A stretch of 64,000 nucleotides of DNA from Geomonas edaphica (GCF_004917075.1 NZ_SSYB01000005.1:186001-250000), one strand, 5' to 3'; shown: positions 38,315 through 46,544, numbered from the stretch's first letter. Notes: generated by a model not told the origin, from the letters alone. Numbers and translations: made by a program.

Positions 38315-41300
38315 CCGTTTCCCTCCAGGAAACCGACCCACTTCACCCTTAGCGTCGCCACGCCAAACTCCTCCTCCACGACCCCCTTCAGGAGATACGG
38401 ACGCCGCTGCGAAAGTTTGCGGCAAAAACGGGCGTAGACGTCGGGGAAGAAGGTCGCGTCGAAGATGGCGGTGACGTCCTCGAAGGAGACGAACTCCATG
38501 GGACGCCCGTGCTTGTCCTCCACCATCTTTGTCGTGATCCACCATCCCACCATGGTCACCCATTTTCCCGAATGCTTGATGAGCTCCGCCGCCCTGATGG
38601 GGCGGTGGCGCTGCCACTGCGCCTTGTAGAGGGAAAGGGGGTGCCGGGAGGCGAGAAAGCCGAGCGCCTCCACCTCCTGCCGCAGCACCGTATCCGCATC
38701 GTAGGGAGGAGCCTTCGGGAGAGTCGTCTTATGCTCGAAGAGAAGCGCCGTGTCCTGCTGCTGAAAATGGAGCAGTTCCCAGAGAAGTGCGGGGCGCCTT
38801 TCCAGACCTTCCAGCGCGTCGAAGCACCCCGCCTTCACGAGCCGCTCGGCATCGGCACGCTGCACGCCGCTTCGTTGCAGGAAATCGGCGAAGGAGGCGT
38901 AGCGTCCCCCCTCCTGCCTCTCCCCGAAGAGCCGCTTTGCCCCTTTCCGCGTAAACCCGTCGATCTGCATGAGGCCGATGCGCAGCGTCTTTTCCTTGCC
39001 CAGGTAGTGGTACTCGCTCTCGTTGATGTCCGGCGGCAGGATGGCGAGACCCAGGCGGCGCCCCTCCGAGATGTAGGCGAACGGGGAGTAGTATCCCCCC
39101 TGGTTGGAGATCACCGCCGCCATGAACTGGGCCGGATGGTTCGCCTTCATGTAGGCGGCCTTGGCGCTCAAAAGGGCGTAGCTTGCCGAGTGCGGCTTGC
39201 AGAAGGAGTAGCCTGCAAAGGAGAGGATCTGTTCCCAGATCGCCGCGAGGACCGTGGCGGAGACGCCCCGCTCCGTTCCCCCGGCGACGAATTTGGCCCG
39301 GAAATCGGCGAGCCGCTTCTCCTTGTGCTTCTTCGTGATCACCTTGCGCAGTTGGTCCCCTTCGCTGGCGGAAAAGCCGGCGAGCTCCATGGCGATCTGT
39401 GTGATCTGCTCCTGGTAGATGGCGATACCGAGCGTCTCCCCGAGGACCCCTTCCAGAAGCGGGTGCAGGTGCTGCCACTTTTTCCCCTGCATGCGCGCCA
39501 CGTACTCCTGGATGAAGCTGTTCGCCGCGGGCCTTATGATGGACGACGCCTGCACCAGCACCTCGAAGAGGTCGGCGTCGAAGGTCTCCGGCGGCGCCGT
39601 GGAGCTCCATATCTTGCGTAGCAGCAGGCGCACCGAGGGGGATTCCAGGTAAAAGCAGCCGATGGTGAGGCCGCGCCGCATGAGGCTCCGGGTACGCTCG
39701 TCCTCAAGCGGCCGCCAACTTGCGTAGTCTATCTCGACTCCCTTCTGCTCCTTGACCGCCGCCATCGCGTCACGGATCACGGCGAGCGAACGATTCCCCA
39801 GGATGTCGATCTTTACGAGCCCGGCGTCCTCGGCCTGGTCCTTCTCCCACTGGATGACCGGCAGCCCCTTGTGCGAGATCTCCACCGGGACGTACCGGCG
39901 GATCTCGTCCGGGACGATGATGAGCCCGCCGCAGTGCAGCGAAAGGTGGCGTAACTGGCCGTTCAGCCGCCTTGCCGTCGCCACGATCTCCAGCCAGTCC
40001 GGAGATAGGCTCTCGCCCTGGAAGAGCGGGTGCTCCGACATGGCCGCCGCCGTCTGTTCCGGCCGCCAGAAGCCGGAGACGCGCTCGGTCATCTCCTTGA
40101 TCTCGCAGTCTGGCAGGCCGTAGACCTTTGCCACCTCGCGCAGCGCCGATCTTCCCTTGAAACCCACCTGGTTCGCCACCATCGCCGCGCGCCGTGCCCC
40201 GTAACGGGCGAAGGCGAAATCGAGGATCGCGTCGCGCTCGTCCCACGGGAAGTCGACGTCGATGTCCGGTGGATCGCTGCGCCCCTCGTTCAGGAAGCGT
40301 TCGAAGAAGAGGTTGTGCCGGATCGGGTCGACGTGGGTGATGCCGAGGCAGTACGCGACGAGCGAAGCCGCCGCGCTGCCGCGGCCGCAGGTGCGCTGCG
40401 ACTGTCTGGTGATCTCTTCAACGACGAGGAAGTAGTGCGCGAACCCCTTGTCCCGGATGATGGAGAGTTCCTTGTCGAGCCGGGCCTCCACCTTTTCGTC
40501 GATCGCGCCGTAGCGCCAGAGGGCGCCGGCGCGGGCGCGGGACTTGAGGGTCGCGAAGGCATCGTCGTTGTTGAGTTCCCGGAAAGCGGGGAAGATGGTC
40601 GTCGAGAAGTCCCACTCCCTGCGGCACATGGCGGCGATGCGTGCCGAGTTTTCCAGCGCCTGCGGGCAGTGCGGGAAGAAGTCCGCCATCTGCGTCGCGT
40701 CGTACAGGGCGTCCGCCTCCGAAGCCGTCCGGTCCGGCGCGAGCCTGGAAAGTTTCGTATTGAGGTGGATGGCCCGCAGCACGCGGTGCAAGTGAAAGTC
40801 GCGCAGCTCGCCCCCGGCCCGCGCAGGCGGCGCTTCGAGTTGTGTGGCGCGTACAAGCGCCCGTGCCGTAGCCACCGGTGGCAGGCCGAGATCCCGTGAC
40901 AGTGCGAGCGCCCGGTGCATGTCGTGCCCCGGCGACAGCTCCGCGAAGAGCCGCTCGGCGTATGCCCCCTTGAGTGCGGCGAGCAGGCGCGCGTCGTCGC
41001 TCAGGACGATGACCCCGTGCCGGTATTGCAGGAGCGCCCGGCAGAGGTCGAATCCCTTTTCGCAGTGGAGGTCGGAGAGAAGACGCGAGATGTTGGCGTA
41101 ACCCTCTTCGTCCGAGGCGAGCAGCACCGCGCGGTTTTGCTCCGTCACCGCCTCCGTGCCGATGATGGGAGCGATCCCTGCCTCACGTGCCGCGTCAAGA
41201 AAGCGAGGCACGCCGTAGAGGCCGTTTCTGTCTGTGACGGCGAGAGTATCGAAGCCAAGACGCGCCGCCTCGGCGCAAAGCGCCTCCGGCGAGAGCACAC

Positions 41301-41346
41301 CCCAACCGGGGGAGAGGGAACTGTGTACGTGGAGATGGACGAACAT
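38311..41346 (-). CDS. dnaE2: Error-prone DNA polymerase III alpha subunit DnaE2
   Basis: 1011 residues. It has an N-terminal PHP domain (HLHVHSSLSPGWG; DTLAVTDRNGLYG) and a C-family polymerase core with the catalytic pair in PDIDVDFPWDERD. Tandem HhH and OB-fold regions follow. The short length and position in a cassette with lexA and imuB distinguish it from the replicative DnaE1. DnaE2 performs SOS-induced translesion synthesis with ImuB. It starts five bases after the imuB stop and is the last gene of the cassette. No terminator is visible at its 3' end, where it overlaps the opposing kinase gene by four bases. Confidence 0.95.
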   Translation of the reverse strand: MFVHLHVHSSLSPGWGVLSPEALCAEAARLGFDTLAVTDRNGLYGVPRFLDAAREAGIAPIIGTEAVTEQNRAVLLASDEEGYANISRLLSDLHCEKGFDLCRALLQYRHGVIVLSDDARLLAALKGAYAERLFAELSPGHDMHRALALSRDLGLPPVATARALVRATQLEAPPARAGGELRDFHLHRVLRAIHLNTKLSRLAPDRTASEADALYDATQMADFFPHCPQALENSARIAAMCRREWDFSTTIFPAFRELNNDDAFATLKSRARAGALWRYGAIDEKVEARLDKELSIIRDKGFAHYFLVVEEITRQSQRTCGRGSAAASLVAYCLGITHVDPIRHNLFFERFLNEGRSDPPDIDVDFPWDERDAILDFAFARYGARRAAMVANQVGFKGRSALREVAKVYGLPDCEIKEMTERVSGFWRPEQTAAAMSEHPLFQGESLSPDWLEIVATARRLNGQLRHLSLHCGGLIIVPDEIRRYVPVEISHKGLPVIQWEKDQAEDAGLVKIDILGNRSLAVIRDAMAAVKEQKGVEIDYASWRPLEDERTRSLMRRGLTIGCFYLESPSVRLLLRKIWSSTAPPETFDADLFEVLVQASSIIRPAANSFIQEYVARMQGKKWQHLHPLLEGVLGETLGIAIYQEQITQIAMELAGFSASEGDQLRKVITKKHKEKRLADFRAKFVAGGTERGVSATVLAAIWEQILSFAGYSFCKPHSASYALLSAKAAYMKANHPAQFMAAVISNQGGYYSPFAYISEGRRLGLAILPPDINESEYHYLGKEKTLRIGLMQIDGFTRKGAKRLFGERQEGGRYASFADFLQRSGVQRADAERLVKAGCFDALEGLERRPALLWELLHFQQQDTALLFEHKTTLPKAPPYDADTVLRQEVEALGFLASRHPLSLYKAQWQRHRPIRAAELIKHSGKWVTMVGWWITTKMVEDKHGRPMEFVSFEDVTAIFDATFFPDVYARFCRKLSQRRPYLLKGVVEEEFGVATLRVKWVGFLEGNG

Positions 41347-41350
41347 ATGT

Positions 41351-42601
41351 TTAGTTTTTAGTCACCGTCATATACCTGTTCTGCTCCGGGTCCCAGGCTG
41401 GTGGCGCCTCGCTGGCGACGGTGACTTCCCGGTGCGCCGCGAGCCCCTTGCCCCAGCGCACCGCGTTCTTGCCGTGCTTTTCCCGCAAGAGGTCCAGCGT
41501 CTCCTGCAGATCGCTCTCCCTTCTCGACACCTCGGCAGCCGCAGGCGCGAAGAGATCCATCTGCCCAGCCTCCCCGGCCACCTGGTCGCAGGACAGACGC
41601 AGCCCCTTCACCCTCTGCCGCCTCTTACAGGTGGAGAAGAAAAGCTCCTCCGCCGCGCCCATAAGCGCCAAGTCGAAAGCGGTGGCCGAGTGAAGGATCT
41701 TCTTACCCTGCTGCGTCACCCCGTCCGCGTACATCACCGAAAGCGTGATCTTGCGCGCCCCCTTGTTGAGCTGTCTGAGCCTCAGCCCGCACCCCTCCAC
41801 GAGCCGCAAGAGTTCCGAGAGCAGGACCGCGTCGTCGTTTTCCTCCTGGTCGAGAAGCCCCTCCTCGACGATCTCCGTTGAAAGCCTGGGCGGCTGAACC
41901 GGAGAGCGATCTATGCCGCAGGCCCGGTCGTGCAACAACGGAGCGAACGCTCCCACGGCCAGCCGCAACTGGGGCACCGACAACGCCGCCACCTGCTCGA
42001 CCCGCTGCAGGTTCAGGTCCCGGAAAAGAAGTGTCTGTCGCGATTCCCCCACGCCTGGAAGCACCGACACCGGGAAGGGGGCGAGGAAACTTTTCTCGGC
42101 GCCGTGAAAGACGTCGTAGACGCCGGGTTCCTGCATCACATCCGCGGCCACCCGCGAAACGAGCTTATTGCCACCCGCCCCGGCCATCGCCACGAGGCCT
42201 AGCCCTGTGGAAATCGACTTCTCCATGCGCGCCGCCACGTCGCGTGCCGGTCCGAAAAGCCGACGCGAAGCGGTCACGTCGAGGAAAACGCGTCCGGCCC
42301 CCGGCTCCACGATCGGGGTGAATTCAGCCGAAAGCTCCGTGAGAGCATGGCTCCCTTTCGCCATCAGGTGCGGGTCGGGGGCGATGACGATGAGCGAGGG
42401 ACAGGACCTGCGCGCGTGGTAAATCGGCGTCCCCACGTGCACCCCTTCCGCCTCCGCTTCGGCGGAGATACACTGCAAAAGCGCCCGTTCCGAGTTTAGC
42501 GGCGCCACCGCCACCGGACGGCCGCGCAGGTGCGCGTGCACCACCCGCGCGAGCGCGATGGGGAAGGCCGGAACCGTTATGTGGAGGATTTCCCGGTCCA
42601 C
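41351..42601 (-). CDS. imuB: ImuB-like, catalytically dead Y-family polymerase
   Basis: 416 residues with the fold of a DinB-type polymerase. The residues aligned with the catalytic carboxylates are lost: the usual HxDMD segment reads HITVPAF (T9, P11), and the DEAYLD segment reads GRVFLD. A beta-clamp binding motif QMDLF is at 347-351. This is the ImuB pattern: a non-catalytic hub that brings DnaE2 to the clamp. The GTG start lies inside the 3' end of lexA (25-bp overlap), so translation is probably coupled. No imuA gene is in the cassette. Confidence 0.9.
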   Translation of the reverse strand: MDREILHITVPAFPIALARVVHAHLRGRPVAVAPLNSERALLQCISAEAEAEGVHVGTPIYHARRSCPSLIVIAPDPHLMAKGSHALTELSAEFTPIVEPGAGRVFLDVTASRRLFGPARDVAARMEKSISTGLGLVAMAGAGGNKLVSRVAADVMQEPGVYDVFHGAEKSFLAPFPVSVLPGVGESRQTLLFRDLNLQRVEQVAALSVPQLRLAVGAFAPLLHDRACGIDRSPVQPPRLSTEIVEEGLLDQEENDDAVLLSELLRLVEGCGLRLRQLNKGARKITLSVMYADGVTQQGKKILHSATAFDLALMGAAEELFFSTCKRRQRVKGLRLSCDQVAGEAGQMDLFAPAAAEVSRRESDLQETLDLLREKHGKNAVRWGKGLAAHREVTVASEAPPAWDPEQNRYMTVTKN

Positions 42602-43281
42602 TTGCGATAAAACCTCATCGAGCCCACCAGGATGCCCCTGATGTGAAACTCGTCGTCCTCCGTCACCATGATCGGGCTCATCGCCGCATTCGCCGGCAGG
42701 AGCTGGATAATGTTTCCCTTGCGCTGATACTTCTTGATGGTGATCGAGCCGTTCACCTCTGCGATCACCGTCTGGCCGTTCTCGGCGACCGACTGCGGGT
42801 GCACCGCCACGTAGTCGCCGTCCATGATCCCCATCTCCACCATGGAATCGCCGCGCACCTCGTAGACCACGTTCCCCGGTCCCGCCATAGCCGAAGGGAC
42901 CTCGATGGCGTCCGCCAGTTCGAAAGCGTGCACCGGCTTACCCGCCGCCACGATTCCCACCAGCGGCAGTTCTAGGAAAGTAACGTTTGCCCCCAGTGGC
43001 GGGGGCGTAACTGTCCCTCCCTTTGCAATGGTGCCGGCCGTAAGCGTCGCCCCCTTTGCGAAGGGGAGACAGGGGGGATTTGCCGTCAACTGCAGCCCCC
43101 TCTTAGCATTAGCCTGTCGCGCAAGGAGCCCGTGCCGTTCCAACGAACGAAGGTAATGTTGCACCGTCCCGAGCGACTCGAAGCCGCACCCCTGAGCGAT
43201 CTCCATCTGGGAAGGCTGGAAGCCGTGCTCCTCGACGAAACCCAGAATGAAATCAAGAACCCTCTTCTGTTTAGGCGTCAT
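42577..43281 (-). CDS. lexA: LexA repressor of the SOS cassette, with an expanded linker
   Basis: 234 residues. A winged-helix N-terminal domain (1-65; recognition segment SLGTVQHYLRSLERHG) and a C-terminal S24 peptidase domain are present. The cleavage site is A113-G114 (VAAGKP), the nucleophile S146 (RGDSM) and the general base K183 (TIKKY); the 37-residue Ser-Lys spacing equals that of E. coli LexA. RecA-stimulated autocleavage should therefore work. The linker (residues 68-98) is unusually long and is made of repeat-like DNA. The ATG at 43281 has GGAGG at a good distance. It heads the lexA-imuB-dnaE2 unit and presumably represses it. Confidence 0.95.
   Translation of the reverse strand: MTPKQKRVLDFILGFVEEHGFQPSQMEIAQGCGFESLGTVQHYLRSLERHGLLARQANAKRGLQLTANPPCLPFAKGATLTAGTIAKGGTVTPPPLGANVTFLELPLVGIVAAGKPVHAFELADAIEVPSAMAGPGNVVYEVRGDSMVEMGIMDGDYVAVHPQSVAENGQTVIAEVNGSITIKKYQRKGNIIQLLPANAAMSPIMVTEDDEFHIRGILVGSMRFYRKWTGKSST
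42988..43080 (-). repeat. Palindromic-repeat-like insert inside lexA, translated in frame
   Basis: This 93-bp GC-rich segment encodes the lexA linker. It contains the perfect hairpins CCCCTT-TGCG-AAGGGG (43051-43066) and GCCCCC-AGTGGC-GGGGGC (42989-43006). Its peptide shows two related units (PFAKGAT and TIAKGGT). The DNA looks like the G/C-rich palindromic repeats normally found between genes. Confidence 0.65.
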
Positions 43282-43325
43282 TTCGACCTCCACCGCATCC
43301 TTGTCCCGGTCCGATCAGGAAAGCG

Positions 43326-43354
43326 AGGATACTCGTAAGTTTTTCGTAAGTCAA
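43326..43354 (-). promoter_or_regulatory. lexA cassette promoter with internal direct repeat
   Basis: On the minus strand TTGACT (43354-43349), 17 bp, TATCCT (43331-43326). Two direct copies of ACTTACGA (plus-strand TCGTAAGT at 43333-43340 and 43344-43351), 11 bp apart, fill the spacer and overlap the -35. This is where a repressor such as LexA would act. The predicted start is about 38 bases before the lexA ATG. The 185 bp between here and the satellite hold nothing else recognisable. Confidence 0.75.
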
Positions 43355-43539
43355 GGGGTGAACGCGGCAAGCGCGACGCGCGTCGCTCGCTCTTCGTCGT
43401 CAGTCGTCTGCCTGCTCGGGGAAAAGTGAAGAAGAAAGCTGAAAAAGGAGGGATTGGATGGAAAACTGACGAACAGAGTTATCTGCTGTTTAAGTGAAGC
43501 CCGTGTTTTAGCAGGTTTGCAGTGATTTAAGAGCCTTAC

Positions 43540-44064
43540 ATGGCGGCACACGTGTTACCAATCGCGGTATTCGTGTTATCCATCGCGGTAAATGATTAAT
43601 ATACCGCGGCGGATGACTTTTCCATCGCGGCGGATGATTAATATACTGCGGTGGATGACTTTTCCATCGCGATGCACGTGTTATTTATTGCGGTATTCGT
43701 GTTATCCATCGCGATGGATAATTAATATACCGGGTCGGATAACTTCTCCATCGCGATAGATGATTAATCTAACGCGGTACACAACTTTTCCATCGCGATG
43801 CACGTGTTATTTATTGCGGTATTCGTGTTATCCATCACGATGGATAATTAATATACCGGGTCGGATAACTTCTCCATCGCGATAGACGATTAATCTAACG
43901 CGGTACACAACTTTTCCATCGCGATGCACGTGTTATCTATCGCAGTATTCGTGTTATCCATCGCGATGGATGATTAATATACCGCGTTGGATAACTTCTC
44001 CATCGCGATGGATGATTTATCCAACGCTGTGTGCGACTTTCCCACGGTAATGGATCATTCTTTG
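43540..44064. repeat. 21-bp satellite: 25 tandem units with 126-bp higher-order period
   Basis: From 43540 every unit is exactly 21 bp. A typical unit is ATCGCGATGGATGATTAATA plus T. Six-unit blocks at 43666-43791, 43792-43917 and 43918-44043 repeat each other closely, giving a 126-bp higher-order repeat. Junctions contain the palindrome CATCGCGATG (six exact copies, spaced by multiples of 42 bp). One perfect 20-bp palindrome, TTATCCATCGCGATGGATAA, is at 43702-43721. All six frames carry stops, so it is not coding. There are no unique spacers, so it is not a CRISPR array. Confidence 0.95.
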
Positions 44065-44178
44065 GGCGTGCAGGCCTGTGGAGAGATGGGACGCTGCGAA
44101 ATTTGCTGCGCACCAAAATGGTGAAAAGGTAAAGAATATACTTTGGGCTTCTTGATCAAAGCTTCTCATTGTTTACTC

Positions 44179-44207
44179 TTGACGAAGCGGGCTGCTTGGG
44201 CTATCGT
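44179..44207 (+). promoter_or_regulatory. Promoter of the riboswitch-controlled DUF4388 gene
   Basis: TTGACG (44179-44184), 17 bp, TATCGT (44202-44207); start site near 44214, just before the aptamer. Confidence 0.75.
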
Positions 44208-44235
44208 TCGCCGCAAGCCAATACAATTAAAGCCG

Positions 44236-44318
44236 GATAACGACAATACTAAACCATCCGCGAGGATGGGACGGAAAGCCTACAGGGTCTCATAGAGACA
44301 GCCGGGTCGCCGAAATAT
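44236..44318 (+). promoter_or_regulatory. GEMM-I cyclic-dinucleotide riboswitch aptamer
   Basis: The core layout is that of GEMM-I (c-di-GMP-I / cyclic GMP-AMP) RNAs. It has CTAAACC, hairpin CCATCC-GCGA-GGATGG with a GNRA loop (44254-44269), GGGACGGAAAGCC (44268-44280), a P3 arm with GTCTC-ATA-GAGAC, and the closing GCCGGGTCGCCGAA. It differs from the common consensus at pocket-proximal positions (ACTAAACC rather than GGCAAACC; GACGGAAAGCC rather than GACGCAAAGCC), so the ligand is uncertain. Confidence 0.85.
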
Positions 44319-44347
44319 CTCAAGATATTCTGGCCCCGGCTTTTTTT
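44300..44347 (+). terminator. Riboswitch expression-platform terminator
   Basis: AGCCGGG (44300-44306) pairs with CCCGGCT (44335-44341), with inner GCC/GGC and AATATC-TCAA-GATATT stems, then seven T residues. Its 5' arm reuses the 3' part of the aptamer, so aptamer folding and termination should be mutually exclusive. This implies that ligand binding turns the downstream gene on. Confidence 0.85.
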
Positions 44348-44448
44348 ATGGAGCAATTTCCGATGCGAAGGGGGCTGATGCCGTTCTCGGCTCCATCTGA
44401 CTCCCCCTTCCTCGCATTACCTAATCCTTCATATGAGAGGCTAAAACC

Positions 44449-45681
44449 ATGAGTCTTGTTGGCAACATCGACGATCTGGGACTCGGCGAGATCATGCAGA
44501 TCGTCAGCTTGAGCCGAAAGTCCGGCGTGCTGTCATTGAAAAGTCTGGGGCGCGAGGCCAGCATCATTTTTCAGAATGGCTACGTCACCAGGGCGAGTTC
44601 AACCGTCTTTAGACAGAACATGGGCGAGCTGCTGATTCGCAGGGGCGTCATCGACCGAAGCACCCTCAACCTTGCTTTGAGCGCACAGGCGGATGAAGGG
44701 TACCGGCGGCTTCTTGGAACCATCATGGTCGAGCGCTTCGGGGTCAGCGCCGACGCGATCGAGAACGTGGTGCGCGACCAGATCGAGAAGGTGGTCTATT
44801 CCCTCTTTGCCTGGACCAAGGGGACTTTCGAGTTCGAGATGCAGGAGGTGACGGAAGGAGTCGCCGTAAAGCTGGACCCGGGGCAGTTTCTACTGTTGCA
44901 GGGGCTCAATCCGCAGTTTCTTGCCATGGAGGGGTCGCGGATCCTCGACGAAAAAAGGCACCGCGGCGAACTGGTTGAAGAGCGGGAGGCCCCTGCCGCC
45001 CCAAAGGTTTATGGCAATCCACCCATGGAGTCCTCAGCTATCCCGGCAACACCGGAACTGCCGTCTCTGACCTTGGAAGAAGGAGCACCTCCACCGGAGA
45101 TAGTCGAGATAACCGCTTGGCTCGTGATGGCGGTCGGTGCGGCAGCTCTTCTCTACGGAATCACCGGGCTCATGAAGTACTACGGTACCGATTGGCAGGC
45201 GGTACTGTCGGAGCCGTACCTGGTCCCCGTGTCGAAGCTGTCCGTGTTCTTTGATCTGGGGTTCATCCCATGGACCGTCACCGTCGCAGGAATCCATCTG
45301 CTCTGGGCTGCCTACCAGTTCTGGAAGCTCAGGAAGGGCGGCTTGCGTCGGCTGGTCGAAGGGGCTTGGTCTGGTATCACGGTCGTGGTAATCTACGAAG
45401 TCGTTCAGTTCCTCCAGTGGGTGAAACTCGCTTCCAGTCACGCAGCCCTTTCATATTACGCCGTCGGCGTCGTCGGTCTCATCTTCGGGACCGCCCTGTT
45501 GTCTGCGCCCTTTGCCGGGCTCCTGCTCTGCCTAAGGAGCGAGTGGATGTTGCGCGAGCTGAGAACGGTTTACCTGATACCTGTAGCGGGAACCAATCGG
45601 AGGGTAGGGCAGAACAGGAACTTCTTTAGATCGATTACGCAGCTGCGACATGAAGCCTTCAAGAAAGCCGGGTTGCGGTGA
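44449..45681 (+). CDS. DUF4388 (PATAN-like) protein with C-terminal membrane domain
   Basis: 410 residues. The N-terminal ~110 residues are a DUF4388 domain (LVGNIDDLGLGEIMQIVSLS; SGVLSL; FQNGYVTRA), a fold linked to signalling, gliding and surface behaviour. A helical segment and a Pro/Glu-rich linker (about 175-225) follow, then four or five membrane helices (about 223-360) and a basic cytoplasmic tail. The 100-nt leader after the riboswitch terminator ends with GAGAGG before the ATG. Control by a cyclic-dinucleotide RNA suggests a role in surface attachment, motility or extracellular electron transfer; the exact function is unknown. Confidence 0.8.
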   Translation: MSLVGNIDDLGLGEIMQIVSLSRKSGVLSLKSLGREASIIFQNGYVTRASSTVFRQNMGELLIRRGVIDRSTLNLALSAQADEGYRRLLGTIMVERFGVSADAIENVVRDQIEKVVYSLFAWTKGTFEFEMQEVTEGVAVKLDPGQFLLLQGLNPQFLAMEGSRILDEKRHRGELVEEREAPAAPKVYGNPPMESSAIPATPELPSLTLEEGAPPPEIVEITAWLVMAVGAAALLYGITGLMKYYGTDWQAVLSEPYLVPVSKLSVFFDLGFIPWTVTVAGIHLLWAAYQFWKLRKGGLRRLVEGAWSGITVVVIYEVVQFLQWVKLASSHAALSYYAVGVVGLIFGTALLSAPFAGLLLCLRSEWMLRELRTVYLIPVAGTNRRVGQNRNFFRSITQLRHEAFKKAGLR

Positions 45682-45758
45682 TGGTGGCGTGTCTGCTTTG
45701 ACGGATGGGGGTGGCTTGGTAAGATCTCCGGGGCAGCAGGAAACTCCGGGAGGTCCTC

Positions 45759-46544
45759 ATGGAAAAGCGAGGGGCCATGCAAACGGTGCTTGCCAGGCTT
45801 CGGGCGGCGTGGGGACGAAAATGGCTGATCGTGCTGCTTCCTCCGCTTGTGGCGGTGCTCGCCGGGTGCGCCTCCGGCAAGAAATGGAACTACCTGCCTG
45901 CGACGCGGGGCGAGGAACGCTCGATATACGTGATAGCACACGGATGGCACGCCGGGATCGCTCTATCGAGCGAGGATCTGGGGAACGAGCTGGGATTCTT
46001 GAGGGAATACCTTCGGCCGGGGCGCTACTATGAGTTCGGCTGGGGAGAGGCGGACTTCTACCAAGCTGACAAGGTGACGCCGGCCATCTTCTTGAAGGCG
46101 GTCTTCTGGAGAAATCCGAGCGTCATGCACGTCTTCTCCATGCCGGCCGTCCCGCCGGAGCAGTACCGAGGAGGCGAAGTGGTCGAGCTCAAGCTTTCGG
46201 CAGCCGGCTTGAAACACCTGAAGGATAAGTTGCGGACCAGTTTCCAATTCAACGCGGCAGGTCGCCCCTACCCCCTGAAGGCGGGACCTCACGGCGAAGA
46301 CAGGTTTTTCAAGGCGGAAGGGTATTACCTCATCACCCATACCTGCAACACCTGGACGGCCAAGGTACTGGAAAGCGGGGGCGTACCCGTGGACACCGTC
46401 TTCACCCTGCGTTCGGCGAGCGTGATGAGGCAGGTAAAAAAAGCCAGTGAGGAGTATCGGCGGTTGCGCCCCTCTGACAGGTACAATCCTTCTACGTCAC
46501 GCTCCGCCTCTTCTCAGCTTTTGGATGCGCGCTTATCTCAATAG
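45759..46544 (+). CDS. DUF2459-family lipoprotein-like envelope protein
   Basis: 261 residues. A hydrophobic N-terminus ends in a lipobox-like AVLAGC, suggesting a lipoprotein or anchored periplasmic protein. The body matches the DUF2459/TIGR02117 family (IYVIAHGWHAGIAL; YYEFGWGEADFYQ; THTCNTWTAKVLESGG). Its conserved His and Cys suggest an enzyme, perhaps an NlpC-like hydrolase, but no activity is established. The ATG at 45759 has GGAGG five bases upstream. It stands alone, with about 160 bp of non-coding sequence after it. Confidence 0.78.
   Translation: MEKRGAMQTVLARLRAAWGRKWLIVLLPPLVAVLAGCASGKKWNYLPATRGEERSIYVIAHGWHAGIALSSEDLGNELGFLREYLRPGRYYEFGWGEADFYQADKVTPAIFLKAVFWRNPSVMHVFSMPAVPPEQYRGGEVVELKLSAAGLKHLKDKLRTSFQFNAAGRPYPLKAGPHGEDRFFKAEGYYLITHTCNTWTAKVLESGGVPVDTVFTLRSASVMRQVKKASEEYRRLRPSDRYNPSTSRSASSQLLDARLSQ

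Noticed and set aside
43282-43360. Palindromic GGTT-type Geobacter LexA box upstream of lexA
   Set aside because: No GGTT...ACC arrangement with the reported spacing is visible; only the TCGTAAGT direct repeat is.
43458-43469. Three-codon ORF (ATG GAA AAC TGA) behind AAGGAGG
   Set aside because: A good ribosome-binding site but only three codons; it may be chance and has no context to support it.
43540-44064. CRISPR array
   Set aside because: Units abut with no unique spacers, repeats vary in sequence, and no cas gene is present.
43540-44064. 7-residue-repeat coding sequence
   Set aside because: 21 bp keeps frame, but all six frames meet stop codons within a few units.
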